Source: Botryosphaeria dothidea
Lineage: Eukaryota > Ascomycota > Dothideomycetes > Botryosphaeriales > Botryosphaeriaceae
Length of the DNA stretch: 64,000 nucleotides
NCBI GenBank assembly: GCA_011503125.2
Contig: WWBZ02000040.1
Coordinates: 62,001 to 126,000 of the forward strand
Direction: 5' to 3'
Shown: positions 12,229 through 24,260 of the stretch, piece after piece
Layout of the letters: the number at the start of each line of letters is the position of its first letter
How positions within the stretch are numbered: position 1 is the stretch's first letter
Notes under the pieces: generated by a model
What the model saw: only the letters and a program-made list of their open reading frames with translations
The model's database searches: none
What the model was told of the DNA's origin: nothing
Translations under genes and position numbers: made by a program

Positions 12229-15059
12229 TAGCTCGCCAGTCACTTTACTGGATTACAATTGCGCATGCGCATATTTAGCAAGCTCGTGCCCATGGTTCGG
12301 CCCAATATGAACGATGCCGCGTGCGAGACTGAGCCCGCCGGACTGGTGCACAACGGGCCATCCCATTCACATCCCGCCCGGGACAGGGCACCAAGTGGTT
12401 GGTCCGCTTTCGCGCTGCTCCTGCGCTGCTCCTTTGAGCAACATTGCGCGAAGCCCGCCCCCATGTCCATGACATACTTCATGGACCGTTCGAGCAGCGC
12501 AAAAAAGCAATCACCACCGCAAAAGCAACAGGCAGGAGGCGTTTCCGCTGGCCTGGTTACGCACGCCCGCCGCGATCGGATTGACGCTGCGCCGTTTCCC
12601 ACCGGTCGGGTATCATGGGGAACGGTGAGAAGGCGTGTGTGTGCATGTGCGTTTGTGCGCCCGTGACGCACCGCGGCGGCGCCGCACCGCTCAGCAACGA
12701 CGGGAATGTGCAAGGTGCGCCCTTGCATCGCGCGCTGCTCACTTAGATGGCGAGCCCCACGCGCCTCAGCGCCCCAGCAAGGGCTTCCGCAGCTTACGGC
12801 CCTTTACCGCAGCGCCCTGGCGCCCGGACGCAGAGGTGTCAGTGTGCCAGATGTATTTGAAATGCTGTCGCGGCTAGCGAAAGGCTGTTGTATTTGCTAT
12901 GCTGTTTGCGGACCGAAACTTGAAGCGACTGCCCGATGGGGAAAACATGTTACGGGGGAGGATCGAGCACGGCGCTGGCAAGGAGCGCAGTCGCCCGCTC
13001 GCGTCCGGGCTGTCGGCGTGGTGCGCGCTGCTGTGAGAGTGACGTCGTGGTTTGCGCGGTTGCGGTTGTGGACGCCATCGCAGCAATTGTCGGGACGGCC
13101 GTTGTTCCAAGGCACGGGAAAGCTGCAGCCCACAGCTCGCCGTCAGCATCTTGTGGTCCGCGCCCGTCTCAGGTCCCGCCGAGCGCGGCCAACCGGACGG
13201 CGCAGGCCTCGCATTTCTTGCATGCCGCGTGGTACAGGCCTGCGGTGCTCTCGCCTTTGCGCCGAGCTCCAGGAAAAGCAAAAACGGCGGGCGTACATGA
13301 TTGTTTGCAGGCGGGAGATTGGGCCTGTTACACCATGTTGACTGCCCTTGGTCCCGGTCGTCCACCGCGCAGAGCCAGGCGGTCAGGCGCAAGGGATAGG
13401 GCCGACTCTGACGGCACGTAGATTGCTGTGAACGGGATATCCATATAAGCTTCGGGCCACTCTGCATCCTCGGCGCGCCGGTCTCACCAATCCCCGTTGC
13501 ACCCCTGCGGCGCGAGGCTGAGCGGCGAGCCCTTGCCGTTTGGCCCCCGAAAAGGAATGCCAAATCAATATTTAGGTTTGCAGATGGGGGGGGAGGGTGA
13601 AACCCATGTCAGGAGGCGCGTCTGCTGGAGGCGTGGCGGCCGTTGCGCGCAGCTGAAGCGGTCCCAAAGCGGGCAGGAGGGCGTGGCGGGGAGCTGGATC
13701 GAGCAGTCGGGGGAGCAGCACATGACGCGCTAGGCGGCCTGAAAGGGGAACGATGCGGAGGATGTGCTCTTTCGTCAGGCCTCAGATTCCCGATCCCGCG
13801 ATCTGGCTCTGCTGAAGACCCTGGGACGCTGCGCTGGGCGAGAGCACGCTCGCCGTGCCGTTCCCCGACTAGTGCCAACGGCTGCTGCTGCGGTTCCACC
13901 GAGCTGGATGACAGCCTGCGTGCACGCGGTTAGCGCACTGCCCGTTGCGGTTCGAGTACGCGAGGGAGGGCCGGCGGCTGCATGCAGGCCGGCGCCCGGG
14001 TGCTGGTCGGGGCGGCGGCACGGGCGGGCACTTCTCATCGAGGGCGTGGCCGTGGTCCGCAGAGCGCGCAGGCGTGAGGCAGGCGGCTGCTGTGCGAGCT
14101 GTGGTTGTTGGTTGCTGCGCTGGCCGGGGCGGGGGGCGTGCTTGGGGTGAGACTGGGGAGTGGGAGGTTGGGTGCCCGTCGGCCGGCGCGAAATGACGAT
14201 GATCGCGCGGCCGCAACGGCTCTGCGGCTAGCCGCTTTGGGCGGCTGATTTGGAAGCGCTCGCGGCATGGGAAGACCCGCCAGATCGCCCCAAATCTGCA
14301 CAGCAGCCAGCACCGGCAGCCGCGCCAGCACGGCGGGATGCCGCCAAGGCGCCCTCAAACGGCTCGCCCCTCCTGCTCCGCGGGCTGCGCGCCGTGGTTT
14401 CGGACGCGATGCTGCGCTCTGCTGCTGGCGGCGGCACCACGCCGGCGACGGCCTGAGCGCAGGCAGGCCGCTGGCTACCTAGCGAGCTGGCGCTGACCAC
14501 GCCCGCGACGACGGCTGTGCTCATGACTGCCCGCCCATCGCGCCGTTTCGCGATGCAGCGACGCGGCGCGGCGGCAGCAGGCTGCTCCAGGGAGCGGGCG
14601 AGCGCGTGAGTGGGAGTTGTCTGGCGCCAAGGTGCGCTTGCTGGCCGGAGGATTGCTCTGGCCGGCCGTTCTGGCAGGGCCGCGTCGGGCGGCTGGCTGG
14701 CTGACAGCTGCGTCCCCAGTGCGGCTAGGCCTGACACTTTCATTCCAGGCTGTCTCATGCTGGCCGCGTCGCAAGGAGCGCGGTTTCACGGAACGGCGCA
14801 GCGCTGGGGCGCCCCGGGAGCGCGGTGGCCAGCGCCAGCGCCCATGATCCCTCCCTTCCATCCCGCGCGCCCACCCTGGTCGCACATCTGCACATCTAAC
14901 ATATCTTACCCGCCGATCTGGGACCTTGGGATCCACCGAGGCTGCGTCCACCGCGCGGACCAGCGACCCAAAGGGGCATCCTCGCTAGCCTCTGTCAAAT
15001 GGACTTAAGCTTGCCCGGACCCTAGAGCCAGCCAGGCGCGCCCTCTTCCCAAACCATTG

Positions 15060-15484
15060 TTCAAGGCCAAGTCTGTGCAGCACGCCAACGTCTTACCCAA
15101 GCCTTCATATACCCTCCTCCGCCTCGCTCTCCCAGCCCCGTGGTACCCTATCGCCGTCCTCCTCCCCGCCAGCCCACTACTACACCCTCTCCAGAGACAC
15201 TCTCCACTGTCATACGTGCCTGTCCACCTGAAGGTATTACAAGAACCCTCCCGTTTCTCGTTTCCTGTCTGCCTCTGCCTCCCACCCAACGCTGTCCCAC
15301 CGGCGCCTCGAGTCTGACCGCGTCCCAGCAACCGCCCACGCATACCGCTCCGTCTCTTGCACGCGCCCGTTCCACGGCTGCCGCTTTGAACCAGCCGACC
15401 GAGCCGGCCTCGCTATTAAACGGCCCCAGCCTGTCAGGGTCCCGCAATCCCCACTAGATTTTCCACTTCCAGCTCGTGCCCGAA
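15060..15484 (+). promoter_or_regulatory. Pyrimidine-rich leader/promoter of flbD
   Basis: The coding strand is dominated by C and T for about 400 bases directly before the flbD ATG, with few G-rich stretches. Highly expressed or developmentally controlled genes of filamentous fungi often have such CT-rich tracts at the transcription start and in the 5' leader. No single TATA element stands out and the exact start of transcription cannot be placed. Confidence 0.35.
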
Positions 15485-16642
15485 ATGGCCCCCAACGCAC
15501 GTCGCGGGCCTTGGTCGCAGGCCGAGGACTCGTTCCTCCTCTCCATCGTCTCCCAGCAGGGCGCCAACAACTGGGTGCGGATATCACAGATGCTGCGCAC
15601 CCGCACTCCCAAGCAATGCCGCGAGCGCTTCCACCAGAACCTCAAGCCCACGCTCAACCACGAGCCCATCACCTCCGAGGAGGGCGAGGTCATCGAGCGT
15701 CTGGTCGCCGAGATGGGCAAGAAGTGGGCGGAGATCGCACGCCAGCTCAATGGCCGCAGCGACAACGCCGTCAAGAACTGGTGGAATGGTGGCCAGAACA
15801 GGCGGAGGCGCATGTCCGAGAGGCGACGCAGCGAAGCCCAGACTGCCACCGTTCAGCAACATCATGGAAACCACTACCACCACCACCAGTCCCAGTACCA
15901 GCACCACTCGCCCACCTACGCCCACCAGCAGTACCACCAGCAACAGCAGCAGCAATACCACGCTCGTCCTGCCCCGCTCTCGATTCAGCCGCAACCCTAC
16001 GCCAACCGTGCCTACGACACTCCCATCCCGTCCCCGTCTGGCCAGTCTGTGCTCTCAACCGACGGTGCTCCCTCGCTCATCACTGACAGCGGCTCCGAGT
16101 CGAGGTCTCCTCACTACGCAGCCTCCCCTATGGAGCACCCCCTCCCCCCGCTCATCGGGAGACGTGACGAGCGCCGCCGCTCGAGCCTGGCCTACCTTCC
16201 TCGCAACGGCTCCTTCATCACCGATGACGACCAATCACATGCTCTTCCCCGGGCCTCCTCTGCGGATCACCAGGATGCGGCTGCGCGCAAGCGGGAGCAG
16301 TTGCGCCTGCCTCAGCTGCCTGCCTTCGTCAGCAACGGCGGATCTCCCATTTTCCGCGAGCCCAATTACGGTTCCAGCGGTGTCAGCAGGCAATTACCCC
16401 TTCTCACGGCGCCCTTCACTGCCAGCGGTGACTCGTCGAGGCGCGGGAGCCCAGTTCAGCCCACCCCACACCGACCTTCGTATTGTACCGTGCAGCGCGC
16501 TCTCCCCAGCTTTAGCGAGTTGGTACAGCAACCGCGCTCGCAGAGTGTTTCGGTGACCCTTGCTCCGGCCCCCTGCCTGCCGCCCATGAAGCCGCGGAGT
16601 CCCAGCAGCAAGCTGAACGCGGTGGCTTCGCTGCTGAACTAG
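15485..16642 (+). CDS. flbD: Myb-like DNA-binding regulator FlbD/RCA-1
   Basis: This is an intronless 385-residue protein with two N-terminal Myb repeats. Repeat one spans about residues 6-54 (W10, W30, and RTPKQCRERFHQNLKP as the recognition helix). Repeat two spans about 58-108 (W81, then SDNAVKNWWNG, W99-W100). The pairing of these exact helices is characteristic of fungal FlbD (RCA-1 in Neurospora), a nuclear transcription factor that promotes asexual sporulation upstream of brlA in Aspergillus. The rest is low-complexity: His/Gln-rich at about 118-165, then Ser/Pro-rich, with a conserved-looking short C-terminal tail. I chose the ATG at 15485 because the Myb domain begins five codons later and no ATG lies upstream in frame. 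The gene stands isolated, with 15 kb of non-coding DNA before it and 4 kb after it, which would suit complex developmental control. Confidence 0.93.
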   Translation: MAPNARRGPWSQAEDSFLLSIVSQQGANNWVRISQMLRTRTPKQCRERFHQNLKPTLNHEPITSEEGEVIERLVAEMGKKWAEIARQLNGRSDNAVKNWWNGGQNRRRRMSERRRSEAQTATVQQHHGNHYHHHQSQYQHHSPTYAHQQYHQQQQQQYHARPAPLSIQPQPYANRAYDTPIPSPSGQSVLSTDGAPSLITDSGSESRSPHYAASPMEHPLPPLIGRRDERRRSSLAYLPRNGSFITDDDQSHALPRASSADHQDAAARKREQLRLPQLPAFVSNGGSPIFREPNYGSSGVSRQLPLLTAPFTASGDSSRRGSPVQPTPHRPSYCTVQRALPSFSELVQQPRSQSVSVTLAPAPCLPPMKPRSPSSKLNAVASLLN

Positions 16643-18714
16643 GTCCGGGAGCCAATTCTGTTTTCTTTCGTAGCCTTTTTCTTTTGTAAAGGAACCCTTT
16701 CAAGGGTCCACTATTGTTGCATAGCACCGGCGTCTTTGGGTTTTGTCTTTATTCCTTCAGCACATACAAAATTTTTACACACTTTGATGTTCTTGTGTGT
16801 GTTTTAAAAATGTTTCTTCTACTTCAGCATACATACGCACTATACCAGTGGCACCTCGGCTACGATGGGCGAGAGACGAGGGGGAAGTGAAGGAAGCGGT
16901 TGTGATAACATCTATCGACTATTGCGGTATTCATTGGGCACGACGATCTCAATTGCAATCTTGGTTTAACGTAATACTTTAATTCGTCGTGGTTTGTTGT
17001 GTTCTCTGCCCCCGTTTTGTTCCGATTCTGCACATATGGATTCCATCGGATCTCTCAATTCAGGGCGGATGGCTGGGACTTGGGTAGTTTTCTTGTGTTT
17101 GAAAAGGAAAAATGTTGCTCCTAATCGGTAAACACGTCTTTCACAGCGGAACATTGTTACGAATCTTTTTATCATCTACTTGGGCGGCATTATTTGCAGA
17201 GATTTTCACCCTGGATATAATCAGGAAAACAACGTATATCTTTCGACGTATCGTTTTTGGCCCTTCGCCTTGCTTGAGCATTCGAACACAGTTGCGCCTG
17301 TGACACAATTATCATCAGCGTTATACCCCATAGGATCAGAAGTGGCCTTTGCGCAACCACGAAAAAATGAGAATCATTCAACACTCAACAGCTGTCCCTG
17401 GCGACCAGCCTCAAAGTCCTACTGTGCAATAGATCCCGATTTCGCCCCACTCACCTCGTCACTTTTCCGCCCACCACCCCTCTCTCCATTGAATACTGTG
17501 GCTGAGTGATGCAATCAAACACTTTTCCTGCGTTCTCGCGGTCGCGAACGAAGCCTGCATGGCCAACCGACCCCTGAGGCGAGAGAAGAAAATGCATGAT
17601 TCACAAACCAGACTCACACCATAATCTCTGGCAGCGAGCGCAAGCGGATGCGACTGCCGGGAACGTGTGTGATGCCTCGTTTCTCTGACCTCCCTCGCGT
17701 ACCTGCGTTTACGCTCCGTCTCCCCTTCTCCCAGACAACGCCCGCACTTCCGACGGGGGCCAAGGAAAGTTCGAGACTGTTTCTCCTCCTGTCATTCTCT
17801 CTCTCGCGCGCCCGCGGGAAAAAGGCAACGACAGTGTACCTGAAGTCAGCTGTCAAAACCTGGGACCGGACAGCCCCGTCCCCACAATCCCTTCATTCCG
17901 GACAACAAACGGCTGGCACGTTCAAATCCGGGGGGACATGGTGGGCAAAAGACTTCGGTAGCCTACATGACGCTGGGCCCCGTTCCACTGTTTCCATTTT
18001 CGAACTTTCCAGATTCCTGCTCCCCCACCGAGTTCGGGGGCAGAGAGAATGTTCTGCCGACACTATTCTATCGACCTTCGTCTCGTACCTCGAAACACAT
18101 CCGCAACGCTTAGCGGATAACAAACTTTCTCCACCCCCTACTCACCATCACCGAGAAAAATAGCAACAAGTAGGCCCGCGACGGCCGTTCATCTCACTAT
18201 TTGAAATAAGAAGAGCCGAATGCCGAGAGGACGCTTGGACAATGACCTCCCGCACTTGGTACTGCGCAAAAGCCTGGCGTCGAGTTAAACCTGCTCAACT
18301 ACCAAACCCGTGGCTTCACTAACCGTCCTGTGACGTGCCCTGACTTGCTTTTCACGTTCCCCTTATTTCCTGTTAACCATGGTTCAGCGGGCGCGCGCTA
18401 ACAACGTTTAAAAAAACTCTCCGCAACCTGCTTGGAGAGATAGATGGTAGAGCACGAGATGCCCTCCCCCTCCTCCAGGCTGGAACACTTCTTACGCAGG
18501 TGACGATGGATTCGCGCTTGCATTAGCAAATGTCCGTCACAGGTGGCTGTTGATTGGGACCGCGCCTCCTTTTCACAAGATCTAAACTCCGGAAAAAAAA
18601 ATTATCGAACCTCAAGAGTGGCCCGAAGGATCAATGAGGTGGGGTGAGATAAACTATTCGCGAATCGCCAAAAGCAATGGAGCAATCCGCTGGCGCGCAC
18701 GCGACATGTACTTA

Positions 18715-18760
<46 letters not shown>

Positions 18761-20927
18761 TGGTTAGATGGGAGATGAGTAGCTCATTATGATAGCGGGC
18801 CACTCCGCTTTCTTCTCAGTCACACACACGCGGAACCGACTCCGTGAGACCTGACGTCGACCGCAGAAGGGAAAGGGAAAGGTGTACTGAGTCCGCGAGC
18901 GCCATAGCACACACATGTGGGAAGGAGGCGAGGCAGAAAGCAGTATGCCGACACCCAGCCCGTTGGGCGGGCACGCGCAGCCGGCGCGGCCGCTAACCCG
19001 CATGACCTGAGTTGACGGGTCAAGATCGCCAAAGAATGGCCGGCCGCCCAAAAGAGAGGAGATGGCTCTGGATGGGGAAAATGGGCGCAGCCGTCGGTCC
19101 AGACGTGGCTGGCCAGCGGCGCAAGGCCAACGGTGCCCAGCGAGAGCAAACGGCGCCATTGTTGGAGGAGGCTGGCCGAGAAGGTCACTTGCATGAAGAG
19201 GCGCGGGCAGGGAAGTACCTTTCCGGCTCTGCTGTGGACCTGCTTCTCCGCAGGTTGGCCGCAATCGTCCGGAAGGAAGGGGACTTGTGGGCTGGGGGGC
19301 AGCAAGACAATGGCCCGGTTGGGCTGGGCTACCACCGGTCGCTCTATCTCGTCGCTGATGACGCTTGCTGTTCATGCGGCGGTCTGGAAACAAAACGGTC
19401 GGCCGTGATCCCTGGATTGGAGACATCACTGGCTGACGCAGTAGGGCCGCTGTCTGGGATGGTGTGAGTGGGGCAGCTTGCTCTCGATAGGTGGTCGAGA
19501 GGAGGGCAGGGACGGCAGACCTGGCTGTTCTCAGACGCCAGCTCAGCCAGTTCAGCTTGGCTTCAGCTCTCAGCCCAGCAAGGTGGGTGACGAGGAATCT
19601 GGAGCGCGATGCATCGCGCGGCGGGAGGGAAGAGGCCGCCGACGGGCAGTCAAGGGGTGTGCGGCAGATTGCCACGCCTGCCGCAGACCCTCTCAGGAAA
19701 CCCGCAGACACTCCGGGTCCGCGGAGCAGCCGCTCGTCGTGGCTTGCGCATTTGGATTTTCGGTGGGCGATGATGCTAATGCCAACCATAGGAAATTGCG
19801 TCCTCCGCTACCAAGATTCCTTCTGGCGGGCACCGTTTGCTTGCGTGCAGCATCCGGAGCGAAAGGTGCGACGATCGCGGTTAACGCGAGCCGGGCAGGC
19901 CGTCGAGCTAGCTGGCGCCTGAGAGCCGTGAGTGGATGGCTGTCCAGGCCAGGGTGGGTCAGCTGGAGGCGGCACTCGTCGGGCGCCGGTGGTGTGGCAG
20001 GTGTAGGGGTTGTCGGCGTGCGCATGTCGTTCTGTTTTGCTTTTTCGCGAGCGACGCCGATGATGCTCTGGTAGAGGACCGCGTTGGGCCCCGTGCTGGG
20101 TGCTTTACAGTTCTGCCCATCAGCTGCTGGAAAGGGCAATAGACGAGAGGTGCTCAGGGGTGGAGCAGGCTACGTTAGGGGCGCGTTGCGGTGAGTGACG
20201 AGTCCGACTGCCGGAACGTTGGTGTGAAGGATTCACCGTCGGCCACGAGGAGGCGCACGCACGGTCAACAGGCCGGGCCGGCGTGGAGTCGATGATGCCT
20301 GCTCGAAATCCCATCTGGCGGATGTCGCTGCGACGCGTGCTGCTCAACGGCGGCGTCCGCGGCACTCACCGCGCGGCAACTTCCCTCTTCCTTCGCCCCA
20401 GCCACGGCGGGACTCGCCGGGCGGCGGCAGCGCGAGCTCATGGGCCTCAAGGCTGAGCTGAGAGCGGAGGTGTTGAGAAGCAGGAGGGTGTTTTGGGGAT
20501 GCGTTGTGCCGCCAAGCCCAGGGGCCGCAGCAGCAGCACGCGCGCCGATGGAGCTTGAGCTGATGCGCGCGCGATCGGCGCGAGAGTGACGCCTAAAGTC
20601 GTGGACGGGACAGGATTTTCCGTGGGTGATGACTGATGCACCCGCCCGCAACTTCACGCCTGTTCACACGCTCCCTGCCACGCGCTCTGCCCGGTGGAGC
20701 CGCCATCACACCCCCGTTCGCTCAACGCTCATCGTCGGCCCCCAAAAAGCCGTGATCGCCGCCTCGCAGCGCACCGTTTCTTGGCGCTTTTCCAACCGAG
20801 CCGCTGGACCGCAGCAGGTGCTCCGTCGGCAAGAGATGGTGTCGTCTCCTGCCTGTGCTCCAGCTCCATTCTCCCACACCTGCAGGCGTTGAAATGACCC
20901 AGCGGCCAATAGCCGCCGCCACACTCC
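16643..20927. other. Intergenic region flbD-MTC6
   Basis: I see no supportable gene in 4.3 kb. It contains the 3' flank of flbD, a CA microsatellite and a 341-codon minus-strand open frame at 18764-19789 that begins with ATG but has a random-looking Arg/Ser/Pro composition and no recognisable domain. The GC-rich part from about 18.8 to 20.9 kb is open in several frames on both strands, which argues that the long frame is accidental. Confidence 0.6.
18714..18758. repeat. CA dinucleotide microsatellite
   Basis: About 45 bases of near-perfect CA repeat with one T interruption near its left end. It is intergenic. Confidence 0.9.
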
Positions 20928-22919
20928 ATGTCGAGTCAGTATGAACCTGCCGCCGGCGCCGAGCCCGTGCTGCCGTGGAGCATAGCGCTTCTGGTGAGTC
21001 CTCTTTCGATACTCCTCATTTCTCAATTCTGCATCTTACCTCCGCTGCTTTCGGCCGCACTGCCATGCTGATCGTCCCTGAAGTCCCAGCGAGACCTTGC
21101 CCTGGCCATTCCCATCAACTATGTGACCCAGCCAGCCGTATCCCTTACCGAGGCTTGCTTTTCGCGCGGCGTATACGAGGACTCCGCCGCGAGGCGCTGC
21201 CTCTCCAACCTGCTGGCCGTCGGCTTCAAACGATTCATTGTCGACCTCTATTGGGACGTCGGCCGCGCCCTTTGGAGCCTCTGCCCGGTGGAGATTCCTG
21301 AATCGGCCTCGAGCGATGATGATGCCACCATGGGCATTGTATCCTCGACCTCTGATGCCGATTTTTCATCGGTGATGATGAGCACTGGCAGTCTTCAGCC
21401 GCGCCAGGCGACAGCCTTGTCCACGTCAGCGCTCACGTCTCCCACCCCGAACTCGTCTTCCACCAGCTCTGTGCTTGCATCCGGCGTGTCGGCGAGTCCG
21501 ACTGCGCAAGGGACTGGCAGTGGCATAGTTCAGACCGGCTCGTACAGGTGCTCATCCTCTCTGAACGTCTCCAGCATTTCATCACTCGTTGCAGACTATC
21601 TCGACGACACAGGCGACACCATTAACGCCTCCCTAATCTACTTAATTTTTAACATCCATGCCGCAGCTTCTAATTCGACCTCATCGGTAACCGCATCGGC
21701 ACCCGCTGCATCTCAGTTGCCTACGGCCAATACTACACTTTCTAATGTCTTGAGCGCTGACCTAGCTTCGTATCTATACACGCCGACGCAGTTGCGGGAA
21801 GACCGTGCTAATCTTAATGACTCCTGGTTCGGTTACGATACTTCGGCAGATACTGGTTTGAAGCCTGCTCTACCGTACCTCCAGGCCGTCACTGTTGACG
21901 GCGTAGAGTCCACTGAGAGCGGGTGGCCTAGTGAGGGTGTCCTTGAGTTCGGTCCTGACCACCTGAGACTTCTTGCATCTTTCGGTCGGGTTGATGCTCA
22001 GATGGCAGACTACGACACCCAGTCCGACAACTCGATCCTCTTTCCAGAGGGCACCTTCGAATCCTTGCAGAATCTAGCGTTCAGTGATTCTGGAAGTGTC
22101 ACGAACGGATGCTTCTTCGATAACGATGTCAACTATTTGACAGGTTCTACAAACTCGTCTTGGGCACTCTCGTCCACCTTCCCGACGACATCGACGCAAT
22201 CTCTGAATTCGACCTCACCATACATATCTAATATGACCGCATGTGGTGTTAGTCCGTTGCTGAACCAATCGCTCTCGGAGACCGCAGACGTTTCGTACGA
22301 GCCCTATCAGACCGTCTCGTACGGCTCGATCTGGAGCTGGGCAGACAGCGAACCCCGAAACATAACTAACGACGTCGGCAATGCCTTGTACTTACGCTGC
22401 GCGACGATGCGTGCCTCCACTCACGGTCGCTGGGTGCTCACCGACTGTACTGAGCAACATCATGCAGCTTGCCGAGCTGGGGGTGACAGACCATACGATT
22501 GGCGTATCAGCGATTCGAAGGAAAGCTACACCGACACCGACTCCATATGCCCCGACGGATCGTCTTTTGATGCACCTCGCACCGCACTCGAGAATCGGTA
22601 CCTCTTTGCTGCCCTCCAGACACGCGCGAACGAAGATTCGGGAGACTTTGACGGGGATGCCTCCGTTTGGGTCAATTTCAACAGCCTCGACGTCACAGAT
22701 TGTTGGGTGGTTGGAGTGAGCCAAACCTGCCCGTACAACCTTGCGGCCAACCAAGACGAGAACCGATTGGTAGTCGTCCCGACTGTGGCAGCGGTAATCG
22801 TCTTTGTTTGCACAGTTTTGACCCTGTTCGTGAAATGCGCAGGAAATAGACAATCAAGTAGAAAGTCTAGACGACGCACGATGCAAGAGGGATGGGAGTA
22901 TGAGGGCGTACCTTCATGA
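20928..22919 (+). CDS. MTC6: Maintenance of telomere capping protein 6 (Mtc6)
   Basis: There are two exons, 20928-20993 and 21084-22919, with a 90-nt intron (GTGAGT...AAG). Splicing gives 633 residues and fuses a start MSSQYEPAAG to the conserved SQRDLALAIPINYVTQPAVS. The protein follows the Mtc6 plan: an N-terminal block with a Cys-containing FKRFIVDLYWD segment, a Ser/Thr-rich stretch, a lumenal region with many N-glycosylation sequons, a Cys/Trp-rich C-lectin-like block (IWSWADSEPRN, GRWVLTDCTEQHHAAC), and one transmembrane helix near the C-terminus (VVPTVAAVIVFVCTVLTLFV) followed by a short basic tail. In yeast MTC6 was found through genetic interaction with a telomere-capping mutant; its biochemical role is unknown. 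It is probably a single-pass membrane glycoprotein of the secretory system. The next gene on the same strand starts 1.3 kb away. Confidence 0.88.
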
Positions 22920-24260
22920 GACATGCACGAAGGAGGAAAGTGGGCAATTTCGGAATGTCTGCTCGAGATTCCAGCTTCCCTGAGCTCAATGTTGTCGGCG
23001 GATCACAAATTCCGTGAAATGACCGCATCTCCCCTCGCAACGGATGAGCTTTGGCTGCTTCAACACCGCGGCATCCAAAGCGCAAGGAGAAGTGGTCGGG
23101 ACCCCCGATGACACAGAAAGGAAGGAGATCTCGGTCTGGACCGTTTGCTCCCTTCGCCCGTGCTGCGGGACGCCTACACACGTACCGACAAAAGTATCAC
23201 AGGTTACACAGTATTTCCAAAGCCTTCAATCGAAGGCGCCTGCAGCGCACGGCATGGACGTGAGTGCTTTTCAGCGACCCACCAAGAGCAAGGATCCGCC
23301 TGGAATGTCTGTCATTGAGGGTAGAATTGCATGCCCGCAGATACTTGATTGTTATCCTCTGACCGGTCAATCCTGTGCTCCCAGCGCGGTTGGTGCAACA
23401 CAAGGCTGGGGCAAGCTGCGCAAGGTGGTTTCGACAGATGGGGATCGGAACGAAGATGTCGGTCTGGGTAGAGGCCAATGATCGGTAGATATTAGGCAAC
23501 GGGTGACGGGATTCAGCCGTCGTTCCGACGGCTACGGGGCGACCCGGAAGCCGTTTGAGCCCGGTTTCCTGTGTGTCGGAAAGGGAGACGCAGCGGTTGG
23601 GTTCCATGGTAAAACGTTCACATTCCGACAAAATTGGCAACCCCTGCGATCATCGGAGGGCCGTCTGGAACGGGTGGAGACGGAAGTGGATCTGGTGTAA
23701 CTACGGCTGTGTTCCGCGCAAAGCGAATGGCCGGCACGGTTGGTTGAGGGCGGTGGGCGCGTGGGGGCTTAGATTTGGAGTTCTGTACGACATGGCCGGG
23801 GTTGGTGAGGCTGACGGAATCCTTGCCGGGCGTTTGGTGGTGTAGAGGACCTGGTAGACAATCAAAAGAGGGGCGCCTAGTGGCACAGTTCCTGCATAGC
23901 ATGGCTGCAAGACGATATCTATAGGCTTTTTTGCCTCTATTTATTCGTTCTTTTTCTTTGTTAAGCGGTCAAAATGATCTGCCTCATGCAGCAACTCTGC
24001 CCTACGATGGCGTGCGTCGTTGCAGCGGATCCCTGGCGCTGAATTTTATCTTATCGCGGCCCGTCGGCCAAACTCCAATCTTGCCGCCCAGCCATGCCTT
24101 GGACGTCAACCATCACCGTAACGATCTGCCAAAAAGCAAGTTCGCAGTCCACCCCTCCAGAAACATCCCTTGCGCCACTAGAGCCGCAGAAGAGCGTCCG
24201 AGGAGCATACCCGGGCAATGCAGTGCATTTGATGCCCGGTTGACCACCACTTTCTCTGCC
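22920..24260. other. Intergenic region MTC6-L2HGDH
   Basis: 1.3 kb with no supportable gene. It contains the 3' flank of MTC6 and the promoter and 5' leader of the downstream dehydrogenase; several upstream ATGs lie between 23980 and 24260 and could form short upstream frames. Confidence 0.6.

Larger units (their letters stand above)
1..15484. other. Long gene-free region upstream of flbD
   Basis: No open frame in these 15.5 kb shows a recognisable domain, and I could not chain short frames into a gene with credible splice sites. The frames present are mostly short, rich in Arg, Ser and Pro, and overlap each other on both strands. What can be seen is simple repeats, homopolymer tracts (for example a G run near 3450) and three copies of a short inverted-repeat element listed separately. 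From about 9.3 to 14.9 kb the base composition is clearly GC-rich. The stretch could hold regulatory DNA or a non-coding transcript for flbD, or old degraded repeats; nothing in it decides between these. Confidence 0.6.

Noticed and set aside
15584..16556. Open frames in other frames across flbD (136-268 codons)
   Set aside because: They are shadows of the flbD coding region with repetitive Thr/Ser or Val/Leu content; the Myb domain fixes the true frame.
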